64,000 nt of DNA from NCBI RefSeq assembly GCF_008801915.1, contig NZ_VZOV01000011.1, positions 100,286-164,285 of the forward strand, given 5' to 3'. The position numbers were made by a program, and so were the translations under genes. Each line of letters opens with the position of its first letter. The stretch's first letter is position 1. Source of the stretch: Cupriavidus gilardii (GTDB lineage Bacteria; Pseudomonadota; Gammaproteobacteria; Burkholderiales; Burkholderiaceae). This document shows positions 18,038 to 26,848 of this stretch, piece by piece. The notes beneath the pieces were generated by a model. The model did not search any database and was not told where the DNA came from. It worked only from the letters and a program-made list of their open reading frames with translations.

Positions 18038-19444
18038 GTGCCGGACCGCAGTCGCCCGGGCCGCATCGTGCCCGCGCCGGAACACTTCGTCAGCGCCGAC
18101 CTGCGGCAAGAGATCGGGCGCCACGGCATCGACAGCCGCCGGCGCGATCTGCTGCGCGGCAGCTTTCTCGCGGCGGCCGGCGCCACGGCGGCAGCGGCGG
18201 GCCTGGGCAGGCCGGCGCGCGCCGCGGCCGCGGATAGCGCAACCCACGGCGCAGCCAGCAGCGCAACCAGCAGCGCAGCCGAAGGCGATCCCGCGATCCT
18301 GAAACCCCAACCGTGGGCCACCTCGCTCGGCCAGCCGGTCGCCGCAAGGCCCTACGGCCAGCCTTCCAGTCACGAAACCGCGCTGATGCGGCGCGAATCG
18401 CCGGGTTTGACGCGCGTCTCGGCGGCCTCGGTCAGCTTCGTGCCGCTGCAGGGGCTGTTCGGCATCATCACGCCCAACGGCCTGCATTTCGAGCGGCATC
18501 ACCAGGGCTGGCACGACATCGACCCGACCCGCCATCGGCTGATGATCAACGGCCTGGTCAAGGCCCCGCGCGTCTATACGATGGACGAGCTGATGCGGCT
18601 GCCGTCCGTGTCGCGGATGCATTTCATCGAATGCGGTGCCAATACCGGCATGGAGTGGGGCAATGTCGCGGTGCCGACGGTGCAATACACGCACGGCATG
18701 CTGTCCTGCTGCGAGTTCACCGGCGTGCCGCTGCGCGTGCTGCTCGACGACGCCGGCGCCGACCAGCGTCGCGGCCGCTATCTGCTGGCCGAGGGCGGCG
18801 ACGGTTCGGCGATGACGCGCACGATCCCGATGGAGCTGGCCGACGAGATCATCGTCGCCTGGGGCATGAACGGCGAGATGCTGCGGCCCGAGAACGGCTA
18901 CCCGTTGCGGCTGGTGGTGCCGGGCGTGCAGGGCGTGTCGTGGGTCAAATGGCTGCGCCGGCTGGAACTGGGCGACCGCCCCTGGAACACCAAGGACGAG
19001 ACGCTGCACTACGTCGACATGATGCCGGACGGCATGCTGCGGCAGTACACGTCGATCCAGGAGTGCAAGTCGGTGATCACCACGCCGTCGGGGGGCCAGC
19101 GCCTGACCGGCAAGGGCTTCTACAACGTCAGCGGACTGGCATGGTCGGGCCGCGGCAAGATCCGGCGCGTCGACGTATCGGTCGACGGCGGGCGCAACTG
19201 GCGCACCGCGCGGCTGGAAACGCCGGTGCTGTCCAAATGCCTGACGCGCTTCAATCTGGACTGGATCTGGGACGGCTCGCCGGCGATCCTGCAGAGCCGC
19301 GCGATCGACGAGACCGGCTACGTGCAGCCGACCATCGCGCAGCTGCGCGCGGTACGCGGCACGCGTTCGATTTATCACAACAACGCGATCCAGAGCTGGC
19401 TGGTCGCGGCCAGCGGCGAGGTGTCCAATGTCCAGGTGCGATAG
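18038..19444 (+). CDS. soxC: SoxC, sulfane dehydrogenase molybdenum subunit
   Basis: 468 aa from GTG 18038, chosen because GGAGGAG lies 7 bases upstream; the open frame continues further but without such a site. Tat signal 'SRRRDLLRGSFLAAAGA' near residue 32, as expected for a molybdoenzyme exported folded. Sulfite-oxidase fold: Moco ligand Cys in 'HFIECGANTGMEWG', 'YTHGMLSCCEFTGVPLRVLL', 'PLRLVVPGVQGVSWVKWLRR' and the C-terminal dimerisation domain ('DVSVDGGRNWRTARL'). With SoxD it removes electrons from the SoxY-bound sulfane sulfur. Its end overlaps the soxD start by 17 bases. Confidence 0.95.
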   Translation: MPDRSRPGRIVPAPEHFVSADLRQEIGRHGIDSRRRDLLRGSFLAAAGATAAAAGLGRPARAAAADSATHGAASSATSSAAEGDPAILKPQPWATSLGQPVAARPYGQPSSHETALMRRESPGLTRVSAASVSFVPLQGLFGIITPNGLHFERHHQGWHDIDPTRHRLMINGLVKAPRVYTMDELMRLPSVSRMHFIECGANTGMEWGNVAVPTVQYTHGMLSCCEFTGVPLRVLLDDAGADQRRGRYLLAEGGDGSAMTRTIPMELADEIIVAWGMNGEMLRPENGYPLRLVVPGVQGVSWVKWLRRLELGDRPWNTKDETLHYVDMMPDGMLRQYTSIQECKSVITTPSGGQRLTGKGFYNVSGLAWSGRGKIRRVDVSVDGGRNWRTARLETPVLSKCLTRFNLDWIWDGSPAILQSRAIDETGYVQPTIAQLRAVRGTRSIYHNNAIQSWLVAASGEVSNVQVR

Positions 19445-20588
19445 CGGCAATCCGGCCCGCGCCGGCGCCCGCGCGGGCTGGCGCCGTGGCGCCATGCTGG
19501 CCGGCCTGCTGCTCGGCATCGCGGGGGCGGCGGTCCTGCCGCAAGCCGCGCAGGCCGAGCCGAAAGGCGCGGCGCGCACCGACAGCAAGGACAGCAAGGA
19601 CACCAGGGCGGCCCGCGCCCAGCTCGGCCGCACCGCCACCGCCGCCGAACTGAAGGCCTGGGACATCGACGTCCGCCCCGACTTCCAGGGCCTGCCGCCC
19701 GGCCGCGGCACCGTCGCCCAGGGCCAGGCCGTCTGGGACGCGCGCTGCGCCTCCTGCCACGGCGACTTCGGCGAATCCAACGCGGTCTTCACGCCGATCG
19801 CCGGCGGTACCACGGCGGCCGATATCGCCAGCGGACGGGTCGCGGCAATGACCGGATCGCAGCCCTACCGCACCTCGCTGATGAAGCTGAGCACGGTCAG
19901 CACGCTGTGGGACTACATCCACCGCGCGATGCCGTGGGACAAGCCCAGGAGCCTGACCGTCGACGAGGTCTACGCGGTGACCGCCTACATCCTGAACCTG
20001 GGCGATATCGTGCCGGCCGACTTCACGCTGTCGGACGCCAATATCGGCGAGGTCCAGCGCAGGCTGCCGAACCGCAACGGCATGACCACCCAGCACGGCC
20101 TGTGGCCGGGCCGCGGCAAGCCGGACACGCGCAATACCGCCTGCATGTCCAACTGCGCCGGCAAGGTCGAGGTCAGTTCGCTGATCCCGGAATACGCGCG
20201 CGGCGCGCACGGCGACCTGGCGGCGCAGCAGCGCAGCTTCGGACCGGTGCGCGGCATCGCCACCGGTTCGCCGGAGGACGAGGCGAAGCCGCCAGCCGCG
20301 CAGCAGGCCAAGGCCGAGGCCACCACGGCGGCTGCTCAACCCGTCGGCGCAAGGCTGGCCGGCCAGTACCAATGCCTGGCCTGCCACGCGCCGGACCGCA
20401 AGCTGGTCGGCCCGTCGTTCCACGAGATCGCCCAGCGCTATCGCGGCAAGGACGCCCACGGTGCGCTCGCACAGAAAATCCGCGGCGGCGGGCAAGGCGC
20501 GTGGGGACCGGTGCCGATGCCGCCGCAACCGCAGGTTCCAGAATCGGATATTCAAGCCATGGTGAAGTGGATACTTGAGGCAAAATAG
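19428..20588 (+). CDS. soxD: SoxD, diheme cytochrome c subunit of sulfane dehydrogenase
   Basis: 386 aa from ATG 19428, inside the end of soxC, with GAGGTG upstream, so translation is probably coupled. Signal peptide of about 42 residues. First heme 'RCASCHGDFGES', and a second C-terminal class I domain 'QCLACHAPDRKLVGPSF' ending in '...VPMPPQPQVPESDIQAMV'. A further Cys pair 'TACMSNCAG' lies between them. SoxD takes electrons from SoxC. The C-terminal heme domain is strikingly like the separate small cytochrome encoded next. Confidence 0.94.
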   Translation: MSRCDSGNPARAGARAGWRRGAMLAGLLLGIAGAAVLPQAAQAEPKGAARTDSKDSKDTRAARAQLGRTATAAELKAWDIDVRPDFQGLPPGRGTVAQGQAVWDARCASCHGDFGESNAVFTPIAGGTTAADIASGRVAAMTGSQPYRTSLMKLSTVSTLWDYIHRAMPWDKPRSLTVDEVYAVTAYILNLGDIVPADFTLSDANIGEVQRRLPNRNGMTTQHGLWPGRGKPDTRNTACMSNCAGKVEVSSLIPEYARGAHGDLAAQQRSFGPVRGIATGSPEDEAKPPAAQQAKAEATTAAAQPVGARLAGQYQCLACHAPDRKLVGPSFHEIAQRYRGKDAHGALAQKIRGGGQGAWGPVPMPPQPQVPESDIQAMVKWILEAK

Positions 20589-20716
20589 CGTATTGGGCCG
20601 CCTGGCGCCTCCATCGAAGGGGGCCGGGCCGGACCAATACGCCGCCGTGCCGGGCAGATCCACTGCCACACGGCCGTGCCGTCCCCACGGCTCATTCCAG
20701 TTTGGAGAGGAGAACA

Positions 20717-21046
20717 ATGAAGCAGTTCGTGATCGCAGCCATGATGCTGGCCGGTGCGGCCTCCGCCCACGCCGCCGTCGACGCGGCCAAGGCCCAGGAG
20801 ATCGCCACCAAGAACGCCTGCATGGGCTGCCACCAGGTGGACAAGAAGCTGGTCGGGCCGTCCTACAAGGAAGTCGCCGCCAAGTACAAGGGCGACAAGG
20901 GCGCCATGGCGAAGCTGACCGACAAGGTCAAGAAGGGCGGTTCGGGCGTCTGGGGCCCGGTGCCGATGCCGGCCAACCCGAATATCAGCGAAGCCGACGT
21001 GAAGACCGTGCTGGAGTGGGTCCTGGCGGGCGCACCGGCCAAGTAA
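20717..21046 (+). CDS. small class I c-type cytochrome (c551/c552-like)
   Basis: 109 aa from ATG 20717 after GGAGAGGAG. Cleaved signal peptide (near 'AHA-A', residue 20), heme site 'ACMGCHQVDKKLVGPSYK', distal Met in 'GPVPMPANPNISEADV'. It aligns along its whole length with the C-terminal domain of SoxD ('CHAPDRKLVGPSF', 'WGPVPMPPQP'), pointing to a duplication within the cluster. Likely a soluble electron carrier from SoxCD or SoxAX to the terminal oxidase. Confidence 0.9.
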   Translation: MKQFVIAAMMLAGAASAHAAVDAAKAQEIATKNACMGCHQVDKKLVGPSYKEVAAKYKGDKGAMAKLTDKVKKGGSGVWGPVPMPANPNISEADVKTVLEWVLAGAPAK

Positions 21047-21235
21047 TTGCCTGGTGAGGGGCCGGCGTGCCGGCGGCGATCGCAGTCGCGCCGCGGTAGC
21101 CGGCCCGAAGAAGAACGGCAGCAGCTACAGCAGCACAAGCAGCAAACGGGCGGCGATGCACCGCCCGCGCCAGGCCGCCGGCCTGGCGGCCAAACGAATA
21201 CCGCGGGGCGGGTAGAAGCAGGAGTGCACGACACC

Positions 21236-21691
21236 ATGAACATCACAAGACGAGAGATGCTGCGGGTCAGCGCCGTCGTGTCGCTGATGGCGGCCGCGGG
21301 CCTGATCGGCGAGGCGCAGGCGGCCGAATGGAACAAGGCGGCCTTCGAGGGCAAGAGCGTCAATGACGTGATCAAGGCGCTGGGCGGCGGTGCGCCGGAG
21401 AAGAGCGGCGCGATCGCCTTCAACGCGCCCGATATCGCCGAGAACGGCGCGGTGGTGCCGGTGGCGGTCACCAGCAATCTGCCCGACACCGAGCAGATCG
21501 CGATCCTGGTCGAGAAGAATCCCAATACGCTGGCCGCGGACTTCGTGATCCCGGCCGGTACCGAGCCGTTCGTCTCCACGCGCGTGAAGATGGGCCAGAC
21601 CTCCGTGGTGCATGCGGCCGTCAAGGCCGGCGGCAAGTGGTATGTCGCCTCCAAGGAGATCAAGGTGACGCTGGGCGGCTGCGGCGGCTGA
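21236..21691 (+). CDS. soxY: SoxY, sulfur-carrier subunit of SoxYZ
   Basis: 151 aa from ATG 21236. Tat-type signal 'TRREMLRVSAVVSLMAAAG'; mature immunoglobulin-like domain ends in the diagnostic flexible arm 'KVTLGGCGG', whose cysteine carries the thiosulfonate and sulfane intermediates. 'VEKNPNTLAADFVIPAGTEP' and 'TRVKMGQTS' match SoxY. Together with SoxZ it shuttles sulfur between SoxAX, SoxB and SoxCD in the periplasm. SoxY travels through Tat with SoxZ, which has no signal of its own. Confidence 0.96.
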   Translation: MNITRREMLRVSAVVSLMAAAGLIGEAQAAEWNKAAFEGKSVNDVIKALGGGAPEKSGAIAFNAPDIAENGAVVPVAVTSNLPDTEQIAILVEKNPNTLAADFVIPAGTEPFVSTRVKMGQTSVVHAAVKAGGKWYVASKEIKVTLGGCGG

Positions 21692-21746
21692 CAAGCCGAG
21701 CGCGGATTCCGCTCCCCCAGACTGCCCATCGCAACAGGAGAACGTC

Positions 21747-22058
21747 ATGGCAGACCCGATGCGCGTACGCGCCACCGAGAACGGCGGCGTGGTCGACGTC
21801 AAGATTCTGATGAAACACGATATGGAAACCGGCCAGCGCAAGGACGCGTCCGGCAAGACCATCCCGGCCTGGCACATCCAGACGGTCAGCGCCCAGTGCA
21901 AGGGCAAGGAGGTCTTCCACGCGAACTTCGGCCCGGCGGTGTCCAAGGACCCGTTCCTGAACTTCAAGTTCAAGGGCGGCGCCAAGGGCGACAAGGTCAC
22001 GGTGACCTGGGTCGACAATCGCGGCGACAAGCGGACCGACGAGGCCACCATCTCGTGA
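21747..22058 (+). CDS. soxZ: SoxZ, partner of the SoxYZ carrier
   Basis: 103 aa, start ATG 21747 behind AACAGGAGAA. No signal peptide, in keeping with co-export with SoxY. Family landmarks 'KILMKHDMETGQRKDASG', 'IPAWHIQTV' and the strand-rich C-terminus 'KVTVTWVDNRGDKRTDEATI'. Length equals other SoxZ proteins. It lies 55 bases past soxY. Confidence 0.96.
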   Translation: MADPMRVRATENGGVVDVKILMKHDMETGQRKDASGKTIPAWHIQTVSAQCKGKEVFHANFGPAVSKDPFLNFKFKGGAKGDKVTVTWVDNRGDKRTDEATIS

Positions 22059-22163
22059 TGCCGGCGCGGGCGGCAGCTTGCCGGCCGCTCTGGTAAGGTG
22101 CCCCTTCGGTAGCCGGGTCGGCGGCCGCGCACGAGGCGCGGCGGACACGGCGGAAGGAAGATC

Positions 22164-22622
22164 ATGCGTCGAGCATTCTTTGCAAAGGCGGCCGCCGCGC
22201 TGGCGGCGGTCGGACTCGGGAGCCGGGCCGCGGCCCAGACTGCGGCCGCTCCCCGCAGCGGGGGCGGGCGCCACCGCGTGGTGTACCAGCTGTCGGAAGG
22301 CAACGACCAGGCGGTGCGCGCGATCGGCAATCTGCGCAACCATCTGGCCGGGGCGCCCAATACGAAGATCGTCGTGGTCGCGCTCGGCTATGGCGTCGAT
22401 TTCCTGGTCGAGGGCGCACGCGATGCGCGCGGCAACACCTTCGATGCCGCGGTCGGCGCGCTGGCCGGCATGGGCGTCGAGTTCCGCGTCTGCCGCAACA
22501 CGCTGACCGCGCGCCAGATTCCCGAGAACAAGCTGCTGCTCGAGACGAAGATCGTGCAGGCGGGCGTGGTCGAGATCGCCCGGCTGCAGCAGGACGAAGG
22601 CTACGCCTATATCAAGCCGTAG
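22164..22622 (+). CDS. exported DsrE/DsrF-like protein within the sox cluster
   Basis: 152 aa. Twin-arginine-like signal 'MRRAFFAKAAAALAAVGLG' cut near 'AAAQ', then a DsrE-fold domain: 'VVYQLSEGNDQAVRAIGNLR', 'IVVVALGYGVDFLVEGA', 'VEFRVCRNTLTARQIPEN'. The cysteine in 'FRVCRNTL' sits where sulfur-binding members of the family carry theirs. Its position between soxZ and soxA suggests a periplasmic sulfur carrier or trapping protein acting with SoxYZ; direct evidence is lacking. Upstream GGAAGGAAG ribosome site is clear. Confidence 0.85.
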   Translation: MRRAFFAKAAAALAAVGLGSRAAAQTAAAPRSGGGRHRVVYQLSEGNDQAVRAIGNLRNHLAGAPNTKIVVVALGYGVDFLVEGARDARGNTFDAAVGALAGMGVEFRVCRNTLTARQIPENKLLLETKIVQAGVVEIARLQQDEGYAYIKP

Positions 22623-22724
22623 CGGGATGTGTGGCGCCACGTGCGGCACGATTCGCGCATCGAACGATTGGCGCATAGAACAACAGCGGCCCGCCTGGTC
22701 GGCGAGACCGAGAGGAGAAACCCC

Positions 22725-23558
22725 ATGAGACCGAACCGACGCCGCCTTGGCTGGCCCGCGCTGGCCGTCGCCGGCGCCGTCGCGCTGACGGGCGCGATGG
22801 CCGTGCAGGCGCAGGGCGAGAGCAATACCACCGACGAAATCGCCAAATACCGGCAGATGCTGGCCGAGGGCAATCCCGCCGAGCTGTGGGAAGCTGCCGG
22901 CGAGGAACTGTGGAAAAAGCCGGCCGGGCCGAAGAACGTATCGCTCGAGCGCTGCGACCTCGGCAAGGGCCCCGGCGTGACCAAGGGCGCCTACGCCGAG
23001 CTGCCGCGCTACTTCGCCGACGCCGGCAAGGTGATGGACCTGGAGCAGCGGCTGGTGTGGTGCCGCACGACGCTGCAGGGGCTGACCGAGCAGCAGGCCA
23101 AGGCCACGCCGTTCTCGTCCTCGGGCAAGCGCTCCGACATCGAGCGGCTGGTGGCCTTCGTCACCGGCGAGTCGCGCGGCGTCAAGATGAACGTCAAGCT
23201 CGACCATCCGGAAGAAAAGCAGGTCTACGCGCTCGGCAAGAAGATGTTCTATTACCGCGGCGGCGCCTACGACTTCGCCTGCGCGACCTGCCATGCGGTC
23301 GACGGCCAGCGCATCCGCCTGCAGGACCTGCCCAACCTGCTGACCGACAAGGGCGCCCAGGCGGCCTACACCACCTGGCCGGCCTACCGCGTGTCCCAGG
23401 GCGAGGTCCGCACGATGCAGCACCGGCTCTACGACTGCCTGCGCCAGCAGCGCTTCCCCGAGCCCGCCTACGGCTCCGATGTGATCACCGCGCTCACGAT
23501 GTTCCTGGCGCGCAATGCCAACGGCGGCACCTACGACGGCCCCGGCCTGAAGCGCTGA
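22725..23558 (+). CDS. soxA: SoxA, thiosulfate-loading c-type cytochrome (monoheme form)
   Basis: 277 aa from ATG 22725 behind AGAGGAGA. Signal peptide to about residue 30. Only one CxxCH is present ('FACATCHAVDGQR'), the C-terminal heme; its axial cysteine persulfide is in 'HRLYDCLRQQRFPEP'. The N-terminal domain keeps two cysteines ('LERCDLG', 'RLVWCRTTL') where diheme SoxA has its first heme, so this is the monoheme type. SoxA with SoxX oxidatively couples thiosulfate to the SoxY cysteine. Confidence 0.95.
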   Translation: MRPNRRRLGWPALAVAGAVALTGAMAVQAQGESNTTDEIAKYRQMLAEGNPAELWEAAGEELWKKPAGPKNVSLERCDLGKGPGVTKGAYAELPRYFADAGKVMDLEQRLVWCRTTLQGLTEQQAKATPFSSSGKRSDIERLVAFVTGESRGVKMNVKLDHPEEKQVYALGKKMFYYRGGAYDFACATCHAVDGQRIRLQDLPNLLTDKGAQAAYTTWPAYRVSQGEVRTMQHRLYDCLRQQRFPEPAYGSDVITALTMFLARNANGGTYDGPGLKR

Positions 23559-23578
23559 ACCAGGGGGAGAGCACGAAC

Positions 23579-24280
23579 ATGATCCAGAAAAAACAATCGC
23601 GGTGGGGCGCCGCCGTTGCCGCCGCAGCGGTCGGCGGTGCGCTCGCGATGCTGGCGGCGCTGGCGATGGCGCAGGATGGCGCGGCATCGAAGGGCAAGGC
23701 CACGCCGAAGGCAGCGGCCAATATCCCGCCGGTTTCCGATGGCGACATGAAACGCCTGATCGCCAACTCGTTCAGCTCGAAAGGTCCTGCCACGCTGCAG
23801 GGCGTGCTCGAGCGCGACGAGATGCAACAGCTGTGCAGCGATTATCCGGACCGCAGCAAGGTGCCGGCCGCAGTGGCCAGGAAGATCGAGGCCGCCGAAC
23901 AGCAGAAGATCCGCTATCCGGCCGACAACCGCTGGCTTGGCGACTGGAAGGAAGGCGAGAAGGTGGCCCAGCTCGGCCGCGGCATGCAGTTCTCCGACCC
24001 GCCCGGCGGCGTCAACGGCGGCAACTGCTATGCCTGCCACCAGATGACCAAGGCGGAAATCTCGTTCGGCAATATCGGTCCGTCGCTGTATCAGTACGGC
24101 AAGCTGCGCGGCAACTCCGAGGCGGTGCTCAAGTACACCTGGGGCAAGATCTGGGACTCGAACGCCTTCGCCGCGTGCTCCAACATGCCGCGCTTCGGCC
24201 ATAAGGGCATCCTGACCGAGCAGCAGATCCGCGACGTGATGGCGCTGCTGCTGGATCCGGCCTCGCCGGTCAACCAGTAA
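23579..24280 (+). CDS. soxX: SoxX, partner cytochrome of SoxA
   Basis: 233 aa from ATG 23579 after GGGGGAGA, 20 bases past soxA. Signal peptide near residue 31; an N-terminal extension of about 90 residues precedes the cytochrome domain, as in the larger SoxX type. Heme 'GNCYACHQMTKAEISFGNIG', distal Met in 'CSNMPRFGHKGILT'. It accepts the electrons released when SoxA forms the SoxY-thiosulfonate. Confidence 0.94.
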   Translation: MIQKKQSRWGAAVAAAAVGGALAMLAALAMAQDGAASKGKATPKAAANIPPVSDGDMKRLIANSFSSKGPATLQGVLERDEMQQLCSDYPDRSKVPAAVARKIEAAEQQKIRYPADNRWLGDWKEGEKVAQLGRGMQFSDPPGGVNGGNCYACHQMTKAEISFGNIGPSLYQYGKLRGNSEAVLKYTWGKIWDSNAFAACSNMPRFGHKGILTEQQIRDVMALLLDPASPVNQ

Positions 24281-24290
24281 GGGGCGCGCG

Positions 24291-24818
24291 ATGCGGGCCA
24301 CGGCGGTGGTGACGGTCGGCTGGCGGCAGAGGCTGCATGGCGCGATGCTCGCCGCCGCGGCGGTCCTCGCACTGACAGTCGCCACGCCTGCCGCCGCGCT
24401 GGAAGTCGGCGACACCGTGCGGCTGCCGGCGGTGCAACTGCTGGATGGCCGCACCGTGCCGCCCGAGCACTGGGCCGGCAAGCCGCTGGTGGTGCAGATC
24501 TGGGCCTCGTGGTGCCCGTTCTGCGCGCTGCAGAACCCGCGGCTGCAGAAGCTCTACGACAGCACGCGCGGCACGCCGCTGCAGGTGCTGACGATCAGCA
24601 TCGACAAGGATCAGAAGGATGCCGTCGGCTATCTGCGCCAGCGCGGCTATACCTTTCCCGCGGCGATGGACACGCCGGCGCTGCGCGCCGCGATCGGTCC
24701 GCGCAAGGGGCTGCCCGAGCTGTACGTGATCGACGCGAAGGGCAAGGTCGTCCAGAAGGAAGTCGGCGAGATGCTGGAGGAGGAGGTCGCCGCGCTGGCG
24801 AAGTACGCCAGGCCCTGA
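24291..24818 (+). CDS. soxW: SoxW-like periplasmic thioredoxin (TlpA family)
   Basis: 175 aa, starting 10 bases past soxX. Signal peptide to about residue 37, TlpA/ResA-like thioredoxin fold with active site 'WASWCPFCALQNPRL', cis-Pro region 'KGLPELYVIDAKGK'. SoxW-type thioredoxins keep SoxY or its partners reduced in the periplasm. The dedicated electron donor SoxV (a CcdA-like membrane protein) is not encoded in this window. SoxS is an alternative name for thioredoxins of this group. Confidence 0.82.
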   Translation: MRATAVVTVGWRQRLHGAMLAAAAVLALTVATPAAALEVGDTVRLPAVQLLDGRTVPPEHWAGKPLVVQIWASWCPFCALQNPRLQKLYDSTRGTPLQVLTISIDKDQKDAVGYLRQRGYTFPAAMDTPALRAAIGPRKGLPELYVIDAKGKVVQKEVGEMLEEEVAALAKYARP

Positions 24819-24887
24819 CGCGGCGGCAACGCGGGCCGTGCCCGGTGCTGCACCGGACGGCACGGCCGCCATCGAGAGGAAACGACA

Positions 24888-26609
24888 ATGAACCGACGCG
24901 AGTTCCTGCAGGTGCTGGCCATCGCCAGCGCCGCGGGCATGGCTTTCCCCACGCGCGACGCACAGGCGGCACAGGCCGCCGCCAGGCTGTACGACGTGCC
25001 GCGCTTCGGCAACGTGCATCTGCTGCATTTCACCGACTGCCATGCGCAACTGCTGCCGGTCCACTTCCGCGAGCCCAGCGTCAACCTGGGCATCGGCGAC
25101 TATGCCGGCAAGCCGCCGCACCTGGTCGGCCAGGCGCTGCTGAAGCACTACCAGATCGCGCCGGGCAGCGCGCAGGCGCACGCCTTCACCTACCTGGATT
25201 TCACCGAGGCCGCGCGCCGCTACGGCAAGGTCGGCGGCTTCGCGCATCTGTCCACGTTGGTCAAGCAGCTGAGGGCCAGCCGTCCCGGCGCGTTGCTGCT
25301 CGACGGCGGCGATACCTGGCAGGGCTCCGCGACCGCGCTGTGGACGCGCGGCCAGGACATGATCGATGCCGCGCTGACCCTTGGCGTCGACGTGATGACG
25401 GCCCACTGGGAGATGACGCTGGGAGCCGAGCGCGTGCGCGAGGTGGTCGACCGCGACTTCAAGGGCAAGGTCGCCTTCCTGGCCCAGAACATCAAGACCA
25501 AGGACTTCGAAGACCCGGTGTTCGAGGCCTACACGCTGCGCGAGATGAACGGCGTGCCGGTCGCCATCATCGGCCAGGCCTTCCCTTATACGCCGATCGC
25601 CAATCCGGGCTATCTGGTGCCGGACTGGACCTTCGGCATCCAGGAAGAGAACCTGCAGCGCATCATCGACGAGGCACGCGCCAAGGGCGCGCAGGCGGTG
25701 GTGCTGCTGTCGCACAACGGCATGGACGTCGACCTGAAGCTCGCCTCGCGCGTGCGCGGACTCGACGCGATCCTCGGCGGCCACACCCATGACGGCGTGC
25801 CGGCGCCGGTGCGCGTGCGCAACGCCGGCGGCACCACGCTGGTCACCAACGCCGGCTCGAACGGCAAGTTCCTCGGCGTGCTCGACTTCGACGTGCGCGG
25901 CGGCAAGGTGGCCGATTTCCGCTACCGGCTGCTGCCGGTGTTCGCCGACTACCTGCCGGCCGATCCGGCGATGGAGGCGCTGATCCGCAAGGTCCGCGCC
26001 CCCTACGAGCAGAAGCTTGGCGAGGTGCTGGCGGTCAACAAGGAACTGCTATACCGCCGCGGCAACTTCAACGGCACCTTCGACCAGCTGATCCTGGACG
26101 GACTGATGGACGTGCAGGGCGCCGAGATCGCGTTCTCGCCGGGCTTCCGCTGGGGCACCACGCTGCTGCCCGGCGAGGGCATCACGATGGAACGGCTGAT
26201 GGACCAGACCGCGATCACCTATCCGTACACCACGGTGACGCAGATGAGCGGCGAGACCATCAAGACGGTGCTCGAGGACGTCGCCGACAACCTGTTCAAT
26301 CCCGACCCCTACTACCAGCAGGGCGGCGACATGGTCCGCGTCGGCGGCCTGCAGTACACCATCGACCCGGCCGCGCCGATGGGCAAGCGCATCACCGAGA
26401 TGCGCCTGAAGGGCAAGCCGATCGAGGCCGGCAAGACCTACAAGGTCGCCGGCTGGGCCCCGGTCGCCGAGGAAGCCCGCCACAACGGCGGCCCGCAGAT
26501 CTGGGACCTGATGGCCGGCTGGCTGCGCCAGCGCAAGGAAGTGGCCGCGGCGCCGCTGAACCTGCCGTCGGTCAAGGGGATGGGCGGCAATCCGGGCATG
26601 GCGGCTTGA
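24888..26609 (+). CDS. soxB: SoxB, sulfate thiohydrolase
   Basis: 573 aa from ATG 24888 behind GAGAGGAAA. Tat signal 'NRREFLQVLAIASAAGMAF'. Two-domain 5'-nucleotidase-like fold with the dimanganese site: 'LHFTDCHAQLLPV', 'LLLDGGDTWQGSA', 'SHNGMDVDLKLASRVRG' and 'LGGHTHDGVP'; C-terminal domain with 'ITYPYTTVTQMSGETIK'. SoxB hydrolyses the SoxY-bound sulfonate, releasing sulfate. It is the last gene of the cluster; a GC-rich stem (26616-26622 with 26629-26635) follows without a T run. Confidence 0.97.
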   Translation: MNRREFLQVLAIASAAGMAFPTRDAQAAQAAARLYDVPRFGNVHLLHFTDCHAQLLPVHFREPSVNLGIGDYAGKPPHLVGQALLKHYQIAPGSAQAHAFTYLDFTEAARRYGKVGGFAHLSTLVKQLRASRPGALLLDGGDTWQGSATALWTRGQDMIDAALTLGVDVMTAHWEMTLGAERVREVVDRDFKGKVAFLAQNIKTKDFEDPVFEAYTLREMNGVPVAIIGQAFPYTPIANPGYLVPDWTFGIQEENLQRIIDEARAKGAQAVVLLSHNGMDVDLKLASRVRGLDAILGGHTHDGVPAPVRVRNAGGTTLVTNAGSNGKFLGVLDFDVRGGKVADFRYRLLPVFADYLPADPAMEALIRKVRAPYEQKLGEVLAVNKELLYRRGNFNGTFDQLILDGLMDVQGAEIAFSPGFRWGTTLLPGEGITMERLMDQTAITYPYTTVTQMSGETIKTVLEDVADNLFNPDPYYQQGGDMVRVGGLQYTIDPAAPMGKRITEMRLKGKPIEAGKTYKVAGWAPVAEEARHNGGPQIWDLMAGWLRQRKEVAAAPLNLPSVKGMGGNPGMAA

Positions 26610-26639
26610 AACCCCGGGCGGCGGGCGCGCCGCCCCGGC

Positions 26640-26669
26640 TTGAAATCGCCGGGAAGCTCACGCTATAAT
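26640..26669 (+). promoter_or_regulatory. promoter of tRNA-Ala
   Basis: TTGAAA at 26640-26645 and a consensus TATAAT at 26664-26669 with an 18-base spacer, 10 bases before the mature tRNA. The -35 box begins right behind the GC-rich stem that follows soxB. Confidence 0.85.
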
Positions 26670-26679
26670 CGCCCGCTAC

Positions 26680-26755
26680 GGGCCGATAGCTCAGCTGGGA
26701 GAGCGCTGCGTTCGCAATGCAGAGGTCGGGAGTTCGATCCTCCTTCGGTCCACCA
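26680..26755 (+). tRNA. tRNA-Ala (anticodon CGC)
   Basis: 76 bases with a full cloverleaf: acceptor GGGCCGA with TCGGTCC (one G-U), anticodon stem CTGCG/TGCAG and loop TTCGCAA giving anticodon CGC, T arm GGGAG-TTCGATC-CTCCT, encoded ACCA end. Reads the alanine codon GCG, common in this GC-rich genome. A transcription terminator follows within 10 bases. Confidence 0.95.
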
Positions 26756-26760
26756 AATAC

Positions 26761-26794
26761 AAAAGGGCGCGGATTTTGATCCGCGCCCTTTTTT
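26761..26794 (+). terminator. intrinsic terminator of tRNA-Ala
   Basis: GGGCGCGGAT (26765-26774) pairs perfectly with ATCCGCGCCC (26779-26788), loop TTTG, with AAAA before and TTTTTT after. The flanking A and T runs extend the stem and allow bidirectional action. Confidence 0.92.
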
Positions 26795-26848
26795 GTATGG
26801 GCCTGCGGCAAGGTCTGCGGGTCAATGCCGGTCTGAGAGGTGGCTCGG

